In this document: positions 51,571 to 60,200 of the stretch, in pieces
How positions within the stretch are numbered: position 1 is the stretch's first letter
How the letters are laid out: each line of letters opens with the position of its first letter
Source of the DNA: Bryobacterales bacterium KBS 96
Lineage (GTDB): Bacteria; Acidobacteriota; Terriglobia; Bryobacterales; Bryobacteraceae
Direction of reading: 5' to 3'
NCBI GenBank assembly: GCA_000381625.1
Contig: KB906767.1
Coordinates: 5,934,462 to 5,998,461 of the forward strand
Length of the DNA stretch: 64,000 bases
The notes under the pieces: model-generated
Told to the model about the DNA's origin: nothing
Seen by the model: only the letters and a program-made list of their open reading frames with translations
Database searches by the model: none
Position numbers and translations under genes: made by a program

Positions 51571-53936
51571 CCAATTCACCCGATAAGCCCAAATATTACG
51601 TGGCGGAGATGCTGCCCTATCCGAGTGGCAAGCTTCATATGGGGCACGTCCGCAATTACTCCATTGGCGATGCGCTTGCACGCTATATGTGGATGCGCGG
51701 CTACAATGTGCTGCATCCGATGGGCTGGGACGCATTCGGTCTGCCGGCGGAGAATGCCGCCATTAAGCGCAATCTGCATCCGCGGCAATGGACCAACAGC
51801 AACATTGCCCAGATGAAGGCGCAGATGCAGCGCATGGGCTTCGCGTACGACTGGTCCCGCGAGATTTCAACGTGCGAGCCCGAATACTACCGTTGGAACC
51901 AGTGGTTCTTTCTGCGCATGTTCGAGCGTGGTCTGGCGTATCAGAAAGAGGCCCTGCTGAACTGGTGCCCGGAATGCCAGACAGTCCTTGCAAACGAGCA
52001 GGTAGTGAATGGCTGCTGCTGGCGTCATGAAACAACGCGGGTGGAACAGCGGGCGCTGAAGCAGTGGTTTTTCAGAATCACCGATTACGCCGACGAATTG
52101 CTGCGGGATTTGAATACGCTCGAAGGCGGCTGGCCGGAGCGAGTCATCACCATGCAGCGGAATTGGATCGGCCGATCGGAAGGCGCGGAAATCGATTTTA
52201 CGCTCGAAGGCAGCGGGAAAGAAATCCGCGTGTTCACAACCCGCGTCGATACCATTTATGGCGCAACCTGCCTAATCCTGGCGCCCGCCCATCCTCTGGT
52301 TGAGAAGCTGATCACAGCCGAAGCCGGCCGGGCGCGTGTGAAAGCGATGATCGATGCCGCGGCTCGCAAAGACCCGGCCAACGCCGAAAAGAACGGCTTG
52401 TTCACCGGGCATTACGCGATTCAGCCTTTCAGCGGCGCTCGCGTGCCGGTCTGGATCGGCGATTTCGTTCTGATGGGCTACGGCACGGGCGCAATCATGG
52501 CCGTGCCGGCGCATGATGAACGCGACTTCGAATTCTGCCGCAAATACGGCATAAGCGTGCGGCCTGTCATTCGTCCCGCCGATGGTCCCCTTGCGGACGT
52601 TGCAACGATGAAGGAGGCGTTCACCGAATACGGCATTGTCGAAGAGTCAGGTCCATGGTCCGGTTTGCCGAGCGGCGAGGCACGCGCGCGCATGGCTGCT
52701 TACGCGAAAGAACACGGATTCGGCGAAGCGGCCATCACGTTCCGCATCAAAGACTGGGGAATCTCCCGCCAGCGCTACTGGGGCACCCCCATCCCCATCA
52801 TTCATTGCCCCAAGTGCGGCATGATTCCTGTGCCGGAAGAAGATCTTCCGGTCGTGCTGCCTCTGGACGTTACGATCACCGGGGAAGGCCGTTCACCGCT
52901 CGAAAACGTTGACTCCTTCATCCACGTCACTTGCCCCAAATGCGGAGAACCGGCCAGGCGTGAAAGCGACACCATGGACACGTTCGTCGATTCGTCCTGG
53001 TATTTTTATCGATACTGCGATCCGCACAACACGCGGCTCCCGTTCGATCCAGCGGTCGCCAACGCGTGGTTTCCTATCGATCAATACATCGGCGGCGTCA
53101 CGCACGCAATTCTTCATCTCATTTATTCCCGCTTCTGGACGAAGGTGATGCGCGACATCGGCCTCGTATCGAACGCCGAGCCGGCGAAGAATCTGTTTAC
53201 GCAGGGTATGGTTCTGAAAGACGGCACGGCCATGTCGAAATCCAAAGGCAACGTGGTCGATCCCGACGAGATGGTGGAAAAGTACGGCGCCGACACCTGC
53301 CGCTTGTACACGCTGTTCGCCGCTCCGCCTGAACGGGACATGGACTGGAACGAATCGAGCGTGGAAGGCCAGTACCGTTTTTTAGGCCGCGTCTATCGAT
53401 TCGTCACCCGCAACGTCGAACGCATCGGAACCGGCGAACGGAACGATGCCGACCGGCAGGCGCTCCGGAAACTGCATCAAACCATCCGCAAAATCACCGG
53501 CGACTTCGATAGCCGCTGGCATTTCAATACGTCGATCGCTTCGCTGATGGAGCTTGTCAACGAGTTGTACTCGCTCGAAGACAAGCTGTCGCCAGCATCG
53601 CTGCGCGAGCTTTTGGAAGCGCTCACGCTGATGCTCGCGCCGTTTGCGCCTTATACGGCGCAGGATTTGTGGAGCGGCCTGGGCCACGGGACACCGGTAT
53701 TCCGCGAACCATGGCCGCCATTCGACCCGGCGCTTGCCAAGGAAGATCTGGCCGAGATCGTTGTGCAGGTGAACGGGAAGGTTCGCGGCCACGTGCAGGC
53801 TCGGTTTGGCGCGCCGCAAGATGCGATAAAGCAACTCGCGCTTGCAAACGACAAGGTTCAGCCGTTTCTCGAAGGCAAGCAGATCGTGAAGACCATCGTC
53901 GTTCTGGACAAACTGGTTAATATCGTTGTGCGGTAA
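51489..53936 (+). CDS. leuS: Leucyl-tRNA synthetase, probable ATT start
   Basis: The homologous protein starts before the first ATG in this frame. The frame is open back to 51450, and the ATT at 51489 has GAAGGAG eight bases upstream and gives (I/M)[18 protein letters not shown], the expected leuS start. This makes 815 residues. The class I motifs are HMGHVRNY (HIGH type) and [11 protein letters not shown] (KMSKS), with an editing domain between and the zinc-type cysteines CPKCG in VTCPKCGEP. It overlaps endonuclease IV by 82 bp. ATT starts are rare but known (for example infC). A change of ATG to ATT, or a base error, could also explain it. Confidence 0.9.
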   Translation: MPEQAFDHHRIETKWHERWKNDPALYVANSPDKPKYYVAEMLPYPSGKLHMGHVRNYSIGDALARYMWMRGYNVLHPMGWDAFGLPAENAAIKRNLHPRQWTNSNIAQMKAQMQRMGFAYDWSREISTCEPEYYRWNQWFFLRMFERGLAYQKEALLNWCPECQTVLANEQVVNGCCWRHETTRVEQRALKQWFFRITDYADELLRDLNTLEGGWPERVITMQRNWIGRSEGAEIDFTLEGSGKEIRVFTTRVDTIYGATCLILAPAHPLVEKLITAEAGRARVKAMIDAAARKDPANAEKNGLFTGHYAIQPFSGARVPVWIGDFVLMGYGTGAIMAVPAHDERDFEFCRKYGISVRPVIRPADGPLADVATMKEAFTEYGIVEESGPWSGLPSGEARARMAAYAKEHGFGEAAITFRIKDWGISRQRYWGTPIPIIHCPKCGMIPVPEEDLPVVLPLDVTITGEGRSPLENVDSFIHVTCPKCGEPARRESDTMDTFVDSSWYFYRYCDPHNTRLPFDPAVANAWFPIDQYIGGVTHAILHLIYSRFWTKVMRDIGLVSNAEPAKNLFTQGMVLKDGTAMSKSKGNVVDPDEMVEKYGADTCRLYTLFAAPPERDMDWNESSVEGQYRFLGRVYRFVTRNVERIGTGERNDADRQALRKLHQTIRKITGDFDSRWHFNTSIASLMELVNELYSLEDKLSPASLRELLEALTLMLAPFAPYTAQDLWSGLGHGTPVFREPWPPFDPALAKEDLAEIVVQVNGKVRGHVQARFGAPQDAIKQLALANDKVQPFLEGKQIVKTIVVLDKLVNIVVR

Positions 53937-53953
53937 CTGGTGCTTCGCGATGC

Positions 53954-53981
53954 TCGAACCCGCTCGCTAACGCGAGGCGGC
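53954..53981. repeat. Dispersed repeat AACCCGCTCGCTAACGCG, copy 1
   Basis: AACCCGCTCGCT-AACGCGAGGCGGC at 53954-53981 matches the start of the inverted repeat at 56740-56822. It lies just before the repeat at 53986. Confidence 0.65.
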
Positions 53982-53985
53982 AGAC

Positions 53986-54081
53986 GTCCGCTCCTTGACA
54001 GTCGCGGTTCGGTGCAGGCAACCGGGCGTCTTCGTCACCTCGTGGCCCGCATGTCCATGGACACTCCCTCACGGTTCAGTG
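53986..54081 (-). repeat. About 95-bp dispersed repeat with two cores
   Basis: Read on the minus strand: a core CACTGAACCGTGAGGGAGTG, then GACATGCGGGCCACGAGGTG, then a second core CACCGAACCGCGACTGTC with AAGGAGCGGAC. The plus-strand copy at 60009-60143 has the same order (core, GCCATGGCCCTGCGGGCCAC, core). It lies between leuS and the FabG-like gene. Confidence 0.7.
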
Positions 54082-54114
54082 CTGGGCACATGGCAATCTC
54101 GCACAATAGAAGCG

Positions 54115-54849
54115 ATGGGCTCACTCAATGGACAAACCGCTCTCGTCACAGGGGCAAGCCGCGGGCTCGGACGCGCCATCGCTATCGCTCTTGCCGAAGC
54201 AGGCGCGGATGTCGCGATCAACTACAACCAGCGTTCCAGCGAAGCGGAAGAAACGGCCGATGCGGTCCGGCGCCTCGGGCGCCGCGCGAAAGTCGTCCAG
54301 GCCGATGTGTCGAACGCAACGCAGGTAGACGGCATGGCAGGGCAGATAACGTCCGCTCTTGGCTCCGTCGCCATTCTGGTGAACAATGCCGGCATCGCGA
54401 AGCCGCAGGCGATTGAAGAAATTACCGAAGAGGATTTTGAGCACGTCATGCGAGTCAACCTGACATCCATGTTTCTGGTGACACAGCGATTTCTGCCGGA
54501 CATGCGCGTGGCTCGATTCGGCCGCATCGTCAATCTGTCATCGGTGGCGGCGCAGGTCGGGGGCGTCGTCGGTCCTCACTACGCCGCTTCGAAAGCGGGC
54601 ATGATCGGTATGACGCACGCCTACGCTAATCTTCTGGTGAAAGAAGGCATCACCGTCAACGCAATCGCGCCGGCGCTGATTGAAACCGAGATGGTGACAA
54701 ATAATCTCAATGCGACTGCGGCGCGGATACCGCTGGGCCGGTTTGGACGCGCGGACGAAGTTGCATCCGTGGCGGTCATGCTTGCCACGAACGGATACAT
54801 CACCGGGCAAACGATCAATGTAAACGGCGGCTGGTATATGAGCAGTTAG
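54115..54849 (+). CDS. Short-chain dehydrogenase, FabG-like
   Basis: The start at 54115 (MGSLNGQTALVTGASRGLG) gives 244 residues. The NADP fold has TGASRGLGRAIA; ILVNNAGIAKPQ, NLSSVAAQVGG and the catalytic Tyr/Lys pair in HYAASKAGMIGMTHA follow. This matches beta-ketoacyl-ACP reductases, but many similar SDRs reduce other carbonyls, and no fatty-acid gene is near. It is cytoplasmic and lies between leuS and the convergent rhodanese-like gene, with repeats upstream. Confidence 0.88.
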   Translation: MGSLNGQTALVTGASRGLGRAIAIALAEAGADVAINYNQRSSEAEETADAVRRLGRRAKVVQADVSNATQVDGMAGQITSALGSVAILVNNAGIAKPQAIEEITEEDFEHVMRVNLTSMFLVTQRFLPDMRVARFGRIVNLSSVAAQVGGVVGPHYAASKAGMIGMTHAYANLLVKEGITVNAIAPALIETEMVTNNLNATAARIPLGRFGRADEVASVAVMLATNGYITGQTINVNGGWYMSS

Positions 54850-54854
54850 CGTTC

Positions 54855-55352
54855 CTATTTTGGCCTGGCTGCTGGCCCTATGGGAACGCCGAGCTGTTCT
54901 TCCACCGGATAGCCTTTCGCAACCCAGTCCGTATGGAAATTTGTCGGAATATCGAGCACCTTCACATTCGTGAAGCCGAGTTTGGTCAGAGTGCTATAGG
55001 CAGGGCGAACGTTGGGGCAGTCAACCATCGGACAACATCCGCAATAGATCACAATTTCTTCGTTCTTCTGCAGGTTCGCGGCCGCTTTCTTCAGCGATTC
55101 GATCCCTTCGGCGCTGCGGCCGGGTCCCGCAAATTCGGCGTGAATGATGTGCCGCTGGCGGTAGAGAACAGGAAACGCGACACAGAGGACGGCCGGTCGC
55201 GCTCCTTCGGAATTCAGCTTTTTTGCGAGCGCCGCGGGACTCATTAGGGCGCTTTGGGGCCATGGTTCCGCCGCAGACTGCTCTTTGCCGAGCGCAATCG
55301 TCGCGGATGCTGCGGCCGCGCCTACCCGCATCACAAAAACACGTCGATTCAT
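54855..55352 (-). CDS. Tat-exported rhodanese-like protein
   Basis: The start at 55352 (MNRRVFVMRVGAAAASATIA) gives a Tat-like signal; an ATG three codons earlier is possible. The body is a rhodanese-like fold, with the active loop YCGCCPMVDCPNVRPAYS containing four cysteines where a single one is usual, and KLGFTNVKVLDIPTNFH with DWVAKGYPVE near the end. Rhodaneses transfer sulfur; here the extra cysteines may bind a metal or act as a thiol reservoir in the periplasm. It is divergent from the Gfo/Idh/MocA gene. Confidence 0.7.
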   Translation of the reverse strand: MNRRVFVMRVGAAAASATIALGKEQSAAEPWPQSALMSPAALAKKLNSEGARPAVLCVAFPVLYRQRHIIHAEFAGPGRSAEGIESLKKAAANLQKNEEIVIYCGCCPMVDCPNVRPAYSTLTKLGFTNVKVLDIPTNFHTDWVAKGYPVEEQLGVPIGPAARPK

Positions 55353-55407
55353 AACAAACACATCTTGTCACGTTTATGCGGGTGGCGGCGTGATATAACT
55401 CTGCACT

Positions 55408-56634
55408 ATGGAAAGTAACCGGCGTCAATTCTTGAAGGCCACCGCGGCAGTGACCGCTCTCTCGCAAAGCCGCGTCCTTGGCGCGAATAATCGGATACGC
55501 CTCGGCGCCATCGGCACCGGCCATCGCTGCCGATATCTGCTTCAGGTTGTCAACAAGGTCGGCGACGCCGACATTCAGGCAGTATGCGATGTCTATCGGC
55601 CGAACGCCGATGAGGCCAAAGAGAAATCCGCGCCGCACGCCGATACGTATGCGGATTATCGTCGAGTCCTTGACCGCAAGGACCTTGACGCCGTCGTTAT
55701 TGGCGCTCCGGATCACTGGCATGTACACATGCTGCACGACGCGCTTGCCGCCGGAAAGGACGTGTACATCGAGAAACCGCTGACCCATAGCATCGCGGAA
55801 GGCGAACGCGTCATGCGGACGATGAACGACACAAAGCAAGTGGTGCAGGTCGGGATGCAGCAGCGAAGCTGGCCTCATTTCAAAGAAGCGAAAGGCCTAA
55901 TCGATCAAGGGCTGCTCGGCCAGATCACGCTCGTCGAGACGTATTGGTATCAGGATTACCTGCCCTCCACTCGTCCGGCTCCGGACGTCGACCTATCGCA
56001 GCTCGACTGGAAGAGTTGGCTCGGCTCCGCTCCCGAGCAGCCGTTTGATGCCGAAAAGTTCCGCCTGTGGCGGTGGTATTGGGATTTCGGTGGCGGAGCG
56101 ATGACCGACCTATTCACGCACTGGGTGGACGTGGCGCATTGGTTCATGGATCATGACACGCCACAGACTGCGCTGACCATGGGCAATCGATATATCCGCC
56201 CGGAGTGGGATTGCCCAGATACCATCAATTCCTATCTCGAATATCCGGGTCACTTCAGCATCACGTACACCGGCACCCTGAACAGCGGCATTGACGACGG
56301 CGGATTAATCTTCCGCGGCTCACAAGGCGTGTTGCAAATCGACCGCACCGGATACGAGTTGAGAATGGAGAAGAAACGTAATTCTCCGCAGCCGGCCGCG
56401 CCAAATCGCAGCGCGCGAGGCGATCATGACGGCACCATCGATCACATGCGTAACTTTTTCGAGTGCGTGCGCTCGCGCAAAACGCCGCATGCGCCCCTCT
56501 CGGCGGGAGTGTCGGCCGCGCGCGCCAGCCACCTGGGCAATCTCGCATTGCGTGATCACAGGCAGGTCCGGCTGGAAGAAGTGACGGCGCCGGATTACGC
56601 GGCAGAAGCGCGGAAAGCCGCCAGCGCTTCATAA
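55408..56634 (+). CDS. Tat-exported Gfo/Idh/MocA-family oxidoreductase
   Basis: A 408-residue protein with an N-terminal Tat signal (ESNRRQFLKATAAVTALSQS). The NAD-binding part has RLGAIGTGHRCRYLL, the LDAVVIGAPDHWHVHML strand and the EKPLTHSIAEG motif with the catalytic-type lysine. The C-terminal domain has FGGGAMTDLFTHWVDVAHW. Family members oxidise or reduce sugars and inositols. Export through Tat is common for acidobacterial and planctomycete paralogues, which keep their cofactor bound. It is followed by repeats and transketolase. Confidence 0.88.
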   Translation: MESNRRQFLKATAAVTALSQSRVLGANNRIRLGAIGTGHRCRYLLQVVNKVGDADIQAVCDVYRPNADEAKEKSAPHADTYADYRRVLDRKDLDAVVIGAPDHWHVHMLHDALAAGKDVYIEKPLTHSIAEGERVMRTMNDTKQVVQVGMQQRSWPHFKEAKGLIDQGLLGQITLVETYWYQDYLPSTRPAPDVDLSQLDWKSWLGSAPEQPFDAEKFRLWRWYWDFGGGAMTDLFTHWVDVAHWFMDHDTPQTALTMGNRYIRPEWDCPDTINSYLEYPGHFSITYTGTLNSGIDDGGLIFRGSQGVLQIDRTGYELRMEKKRNSPQPAAPNRSARGDHDGTIDHMRNFFECVRSRKTPHAPLSAGVSAARASHLGNLALRDHRQVRLEEVTAPDYAAEARKAASAS

Positions 56635-57008
56635 TGTGAGTCCGGGCCTTGCTAAGAGGCGCAAGATCGCTAGTACTGTGACCGTCAAAAGCACTCCGCT
56701 GAAGACGCTTTGAAAGCGCAGGTGTGTAGGTAGGTTCTCCGAACCCGCTCGCTCAAACGCGAGGCGGCTCTGAGTCGAGGCAAACCGGAAATAGAGCCGC
56801 CGCCCTGCGTGAGCAAGCGGGTTTTTCGGATGCACAATCCGCGCGTGTGGCTCCGTTTGTGATTGCCTGGATAATGGAATGTGGTCCTTCCGTCACCGGA
56901 AACAAAATTCGAGGATGCAAAAGTAGAGTTAGGAAACATTCGATCCAAAAGCGCGTCAACCGCGGATGCTGCGAGCTCCGCGGATGCTGCCGGCGCAATG
57001 AAAGGAAA
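56635..57008. other. 374-bp intergenic region before transketolase
   Basis: It contains the inverted repeat at 56740-56822 and then about 185 bp with no recognisable gene or strong promoter. A ribosome site (AAAGGA) lies just before the transketolase ATG. Confidence 0.4.
56740..56822. repeat. Imperfect inverted repeat of the AACCCGCT family, possible bidirectional terminator
   Basis: AACCCGCTCGCTCAAACG with GAGGCGGCTCT on the left and AGAGCCGCCGCCCTGCGTG with AGCAAGCGGGTT on the right form an imperfect hairpin of about 30 bp, followed by TTTTT on the plus strand. It lies just downstream of the Gfo/Idh/MocA gene. Confidence 0.6.
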
Positions 57009-59144
57009 ATGAACTTGCCAACTACGGAAACGCAAACGCTCGAAGATTTATGCATAAACACGATCCGCATACTCTCCGCGGACGCTGTGCAAAACGCCAA
57101 CTCGGGCCACCCGGGAATGCCGATGGGCGCCGCGGCAATGGCGTATACACTATGGGACCGGTATTTGAAGCACAATCCCAAAGACCCGAAATGGTTTGAC
57201 CGGGATCGCTTTGTGCTTTCGGCCGGACACGGATCCATGCTGCTCTACAGCCTGCTTCACCTCACCGGCTACGATCTTCCGCTCGAGGAATTGAAGCGCT
57301 TTCGGCAGTGGGGCAGCAAAACGCCGGGCCATCCGGAGCGCGGGCACACCATTGGCGTTGAAGTCTCCACGGGGCCGCTCGGGCAAGGTTTCGGCAATGG
57401 AGTCGGAATGGCGATTGCAGAGGCTTGGCTGGCGGCGCGATACAACCGCCCCGGTCATAACATCGTCGATCACTATGTCTATTCAATTTGCGGTGACGGC
57501 GATTTAATGGAAGGCGTCACGCAGGAGGCGGCCTCCCTTGCAGGCCATCTGAGGCTCGGTAGATTGATTTATCTCTACGACCAGAACCATATCTCGCTCG
57601 CCGGCGGCACCGACCTGTGTTTCACCGAAAATGTTGCGGAACGATTTCAGGCCTACGGTTGGCATACACGAAGCGTAAAGGACGGCAACGACACCGAAGA
57701 CGTGGCCGCCGCCATCGAAGAGGCGCGGCGCGAAACGAACCGGCCGTCGTTAATTCTGTCGCGCACCCACATCGGATACGGCAGTCCCAAAAAGCAGGAC
57801 AACTTTTCCGCCCATGGCAACCCGCTTGGTGAAGAGGAGTTGCAGGCATCGAAGAAGGCGCTGGGCTGGCCGACTATGGACAAGTTCTTCCTGCCTGAAG
57901 ACGCAGTGAAGCAATTCCGGACGGCTATCGATAAGGGAGCTAAGGCGCAGCAGGCATGGGAGCAGAAACTCGCGGCCTACGCGAAAGATTATCCGAACGA
58001 AGCTAAAGAATTCGAGATGATCCGCAACGGCAAGCTTCCAGAGAACTGGGCGGCCGATCTGCCTTCGTGGAAGCCGACGGATAAGCCAATCGCGACGCGC
58101 GTTGCCGGCGGCGAAGCCATGAATGCGCTCGCGAAGCATATTCCGAACCTGATTGGTGGTTCCGCTGATCTGAATCCATCGACCAATACTGCTCTGAAGG
58201 GAATGGGGGATTTTCAGCCGCCCGAGCTTGCGGGGCCCGGAACATTGGGCGCTGTTGGTGGCGAATGGAGCTACGCCGGCCGCAACGTCGCCTTCGGTGT
58301 TCGCGAACATGCGATGGGCGCTGCCGTAAACGGCATGGCCGCTCACGGTGGAGTGCTTCCGTTCAGCGCGACATTCCTTGTGTTCTCCGACTACATGAAG
58401 CCCGCCATTCGCCTCGGTGCGCTGAGCCATCTGAAGTGCTTCTATGTATTCACGCACGATAGCGTTGCGGTCGGTGAGGATGGTCCGACGCACGAACCTG
58501 TCGAGCATCTGGCTGGACTGCGAGCGATTCCCGGGCTGACCGTGATTCGTCCCGCGGACGCGAACGAAACCGCCGAAGCCTGGAAATTCGCTGTCCAGCA
58601 TGACGGGCCGACGCTGTTTGCGCTGACGCGCCAGCATGTTCCTCATCTCGATCGCGCCAATGCGAAGAGCCCCGACGTAGCCAAAGGCGCGTACATCATT
58701 TCCGAAGCGGAGGGCAGAAAGCCGGACGTGATCTTGATTGGAACCGGCTCGGAAGTAGCGCTCTGCATGAAAGCGCAGGAAAAGCTGAAGGGCTATGGCG
58801 TGAACGCGCGGGTCGTCAGCATGCCGAGCTGGAATCTGTTCGCGGCGCAGGATGAATCGTATCGCGAAAGCGTTTTGCCGAAAGCAATTAAGAAGCGTGT
58901 CACTATCGAAGCCGCCTCATCGCTCGGCTGGCGCGAATGGGCCGGCGATGAAGGGACCATCATCGGGCTCGATCACTACGGCGCTTCGGCCCCGGGAGAC
59001 GAGATTTTGAAGCATTTCGGTTTCACCGCCGAACACGTCACCTCAGCGGCGCTGCGGCTTCTCGGCCGCAACGACGAAGCGTCGAAGGAATACGGCGGAG
59101 AAACTTCGTTCGCGCCAACTTCGCCGCAAGAAGGCCATTCGTAA
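57009..59144 (+). CDS. tkt: Transketolase
   Basis: The start at 57009 ([15 protein letters not shown]) has AAAGGAAA upstream. The 711 residues match bacterial transketolase: [19 protein letters not shown], the thiamine diphosphate motif [30 protein letters not shown], the [16 protein letters not shown] pyrimidine-domain block and the C-terminal [10 protein letters not shown]. It moves two-carbon units between sugar phosphates in the pentose phosphate pathway. The adjacent SDR and GH51 arabinofuranosidase fit a pentose theme. Confidence 0.96.
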   Translation: MNLPTTETQTLEDLCINTIRILSADAVQNANSGHPGMPMGAAAMAYTLWDRYLKHNPKDPKWFDRDRFVLSAGHGSMLLYSLLHLTGYDLPLEELKRFRQWGSKTPGHPERGHTIGVEVSTGPLGQGFGNGVGMAIAEAWLAARYNRPGHNIVDHYVYSICGDGDLMEGVTQEAASLAGHLRLGRLIYLYDQNHISLAGGTDLCFTENVAERFQAYGWHTRSVKDGNDTEDVAAAIEEARRETNRPSLILSRTHIGYGSPKKQDNFSAHGNPLGEEELQASKKALGWPTMDKFFLPEDAVKQFRTAIDKGAKAQQAWEQKLAAYAKDYPNEAKEFEMIRNGKLPENWAADLPSWKPTDKPIATRVAGGEAMNALAKHIPNLIGGSADLNPSTNTALKGMGDFQPPELAGPGTLGAVGGEWSYAGRNVAFGVREHAMGAAVNGMAAHGGVLPFSATFLVFSDYMKPAIRLGALSHLKCFYVFTHDSVAVGEDGPTHEPVEHLAGLRAIPGLTVIRPADANETAEAWKFAVQHDGPTLFALTRQHVPHLDRANAKSPDVAKGAYIISEAEGRKPDVILIGTGSEVALCMKAQEKLKGYGVNARVVSMPSWNLFAAQDESYRESVLPKAIKKRVTIEAASSLGWREWAGDEGTIIGLDHYGASAPGDEILKHFGFTAEHVTSAALRLLGRNDEASKEYGGETSFAPTSPQEGHS

Positions 59145-59195
59145 ACTGCACGGCTTACGATGTGAGGAAGAACCGGCGGCGGTTTCTTCCTCACC

Positions 59196-59987
59196 ATGAC
59201 AAACCAGTTCTCAACATTGCCCGGGCAATTATTAGCCGGGAAAGTGATCTTCTTAACCGGCGGCGCCCAAGGCATCGGCCGGGCATGCGCTCTCGCCTAT
59301 GCCGCGGCGGGCGCCCACGTCTCGATCGCGGATCGCAATCTTGCCGCCGCGGAAGAGACGGCGGCCGCGCTGCCGCGTAAGTCGTTAGCGGCCCTGTGCG
59401 ATGTCGGAGATCGCGCGTCGGTTGAGGCCGCGATTCACAGAACGATTGCAGTGTTCGGCAGGCTTGATGCTGTTCACAATAACGCCGGGATTTCGAGCCC
59501 ATCATCCCCTCTGCATCAAACCTCCGAAGAGGAATGGGACGCTCTTTTTCAGACAAACGTAAAAAGCATTTTTTGGACGACTCGCTTTGCCGTAGCGCAT
59601 CTGGCTGCCGCGCGGGGCTGCATTCTCAACACGGCGAGCCTTGTCGGCGTTATCGGTCAATCGCAACACGCGGCCTATGTTGGCACAAAAGGCGCGATGA
59701 TTTCGCTGACAAAAGCAATGGCGCTCGATTATGCTTCGCTGCACATACGCGTGAACGCAATCTGTCCCGCCGGAGTGTGGACGCCGCTGCTGCGCGAGTG
59801 GGCCTCCCAACAGCAAAATCCCGCCGAGATAGAAAGCTACCTCGATCGGATACATCCTTTGGGAAAGTGCCCCGAGGGGGATGTGATTGCCGATGCGGCT
59901 GTATTTCTCCTCTCCGATATGGCGCGCTTCATCACAGGATGCATTCTGCCGGTAAGCGGCGGAGCCGAACTGGGCTATCGTGCGTAG
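59196..59987 (+). CDS. Short-chain dehydrogenase/reductase
   Basis: A 263-residue SDR: the cofactor motif FLTGGAQGIGRACAL, an Asp at the end of the second strand (VSIADRNL) that points to NAD, VHNNAGISSP and the catalytic pair in HAAYVGTKGAMISLTKAMALDY (Tyr and Lys, YxxxK with GT). The C-terminal FITGCILPVSGGAELG is standard. It starts 51 bp after transketolase, on the same strand, so a shared transcript is plausible. The substrate may be a sugar or alcohol. Confidence 0.87.
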   Translation: MTNQFSTLPGQLLAGKVIFLTGGAQGIGRACALAYAAAGAHVSIADRNLAAAEETAAALPRKSLAALCDVGDRASVEAAIHRTIAVFGRLDAVHNNAGISSPSSPLHQTSEEEWDALFQTNVKSIFWTTRFAVAHLAAARGCILNTASLVGVIGQSQHAAYVGTKGAMISLTKAMALDYASLHIRVNAICPAGVWTPLLREWASQQQNPAEIESYLDRIHPLGKCPEGDVIADAAVFLLSDMARFITGCILPVSGGAELGYRA

Positions 59988-60008
59988 ATGAAGATGCCAG
60001 CTCTCCAG

Positions 60009-60143
60009 CACCGAACCGCGACTGTCAAGGAGTGGACGTTTTTACCGGCGTCTTCAACGGAGTGGCCATGGCCCTGCGGGCCACCAAAGGTGAGGAAGAC
60101 GCTTGGTCGTCTGCACCGAACCGCGACCGTGAGGGAGGGGACG
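60009..60143 (+). repeat. About 135-bp dispersed repeat with two cores
   Basis: The unit has a first core CACCGAACCGCGACTGTC with AAGGAGTGGACG, then GCCATGGCCCTGCGGGCCAC, then TGAGGAAGACGC and a second core CACCGAACCGCGACCGTG with AGGGAGGGGACG. A minus-strand copy with the same order is at 53986-54081. It lies between the SDR and GH51 genes. Confidence 0.7.
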
Positions 60144-60200
60144 TCTTCAGCACAATGCCAGTGATATCGTAGCGGCAAGCCGCGAAATCTTTCCAATGCC

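Noticed and set aside
51606-53936. leuS starting at the first ATG of the frame
   Set aside because: It would remove the conserved N-terminus ([14 protein letters not shown]), and no ribosome site precedes it.
57750-58646. A 298-codon minus-strand open frame opposite transketolase
   Set aside because: Shadow of an intact transketolase gene.
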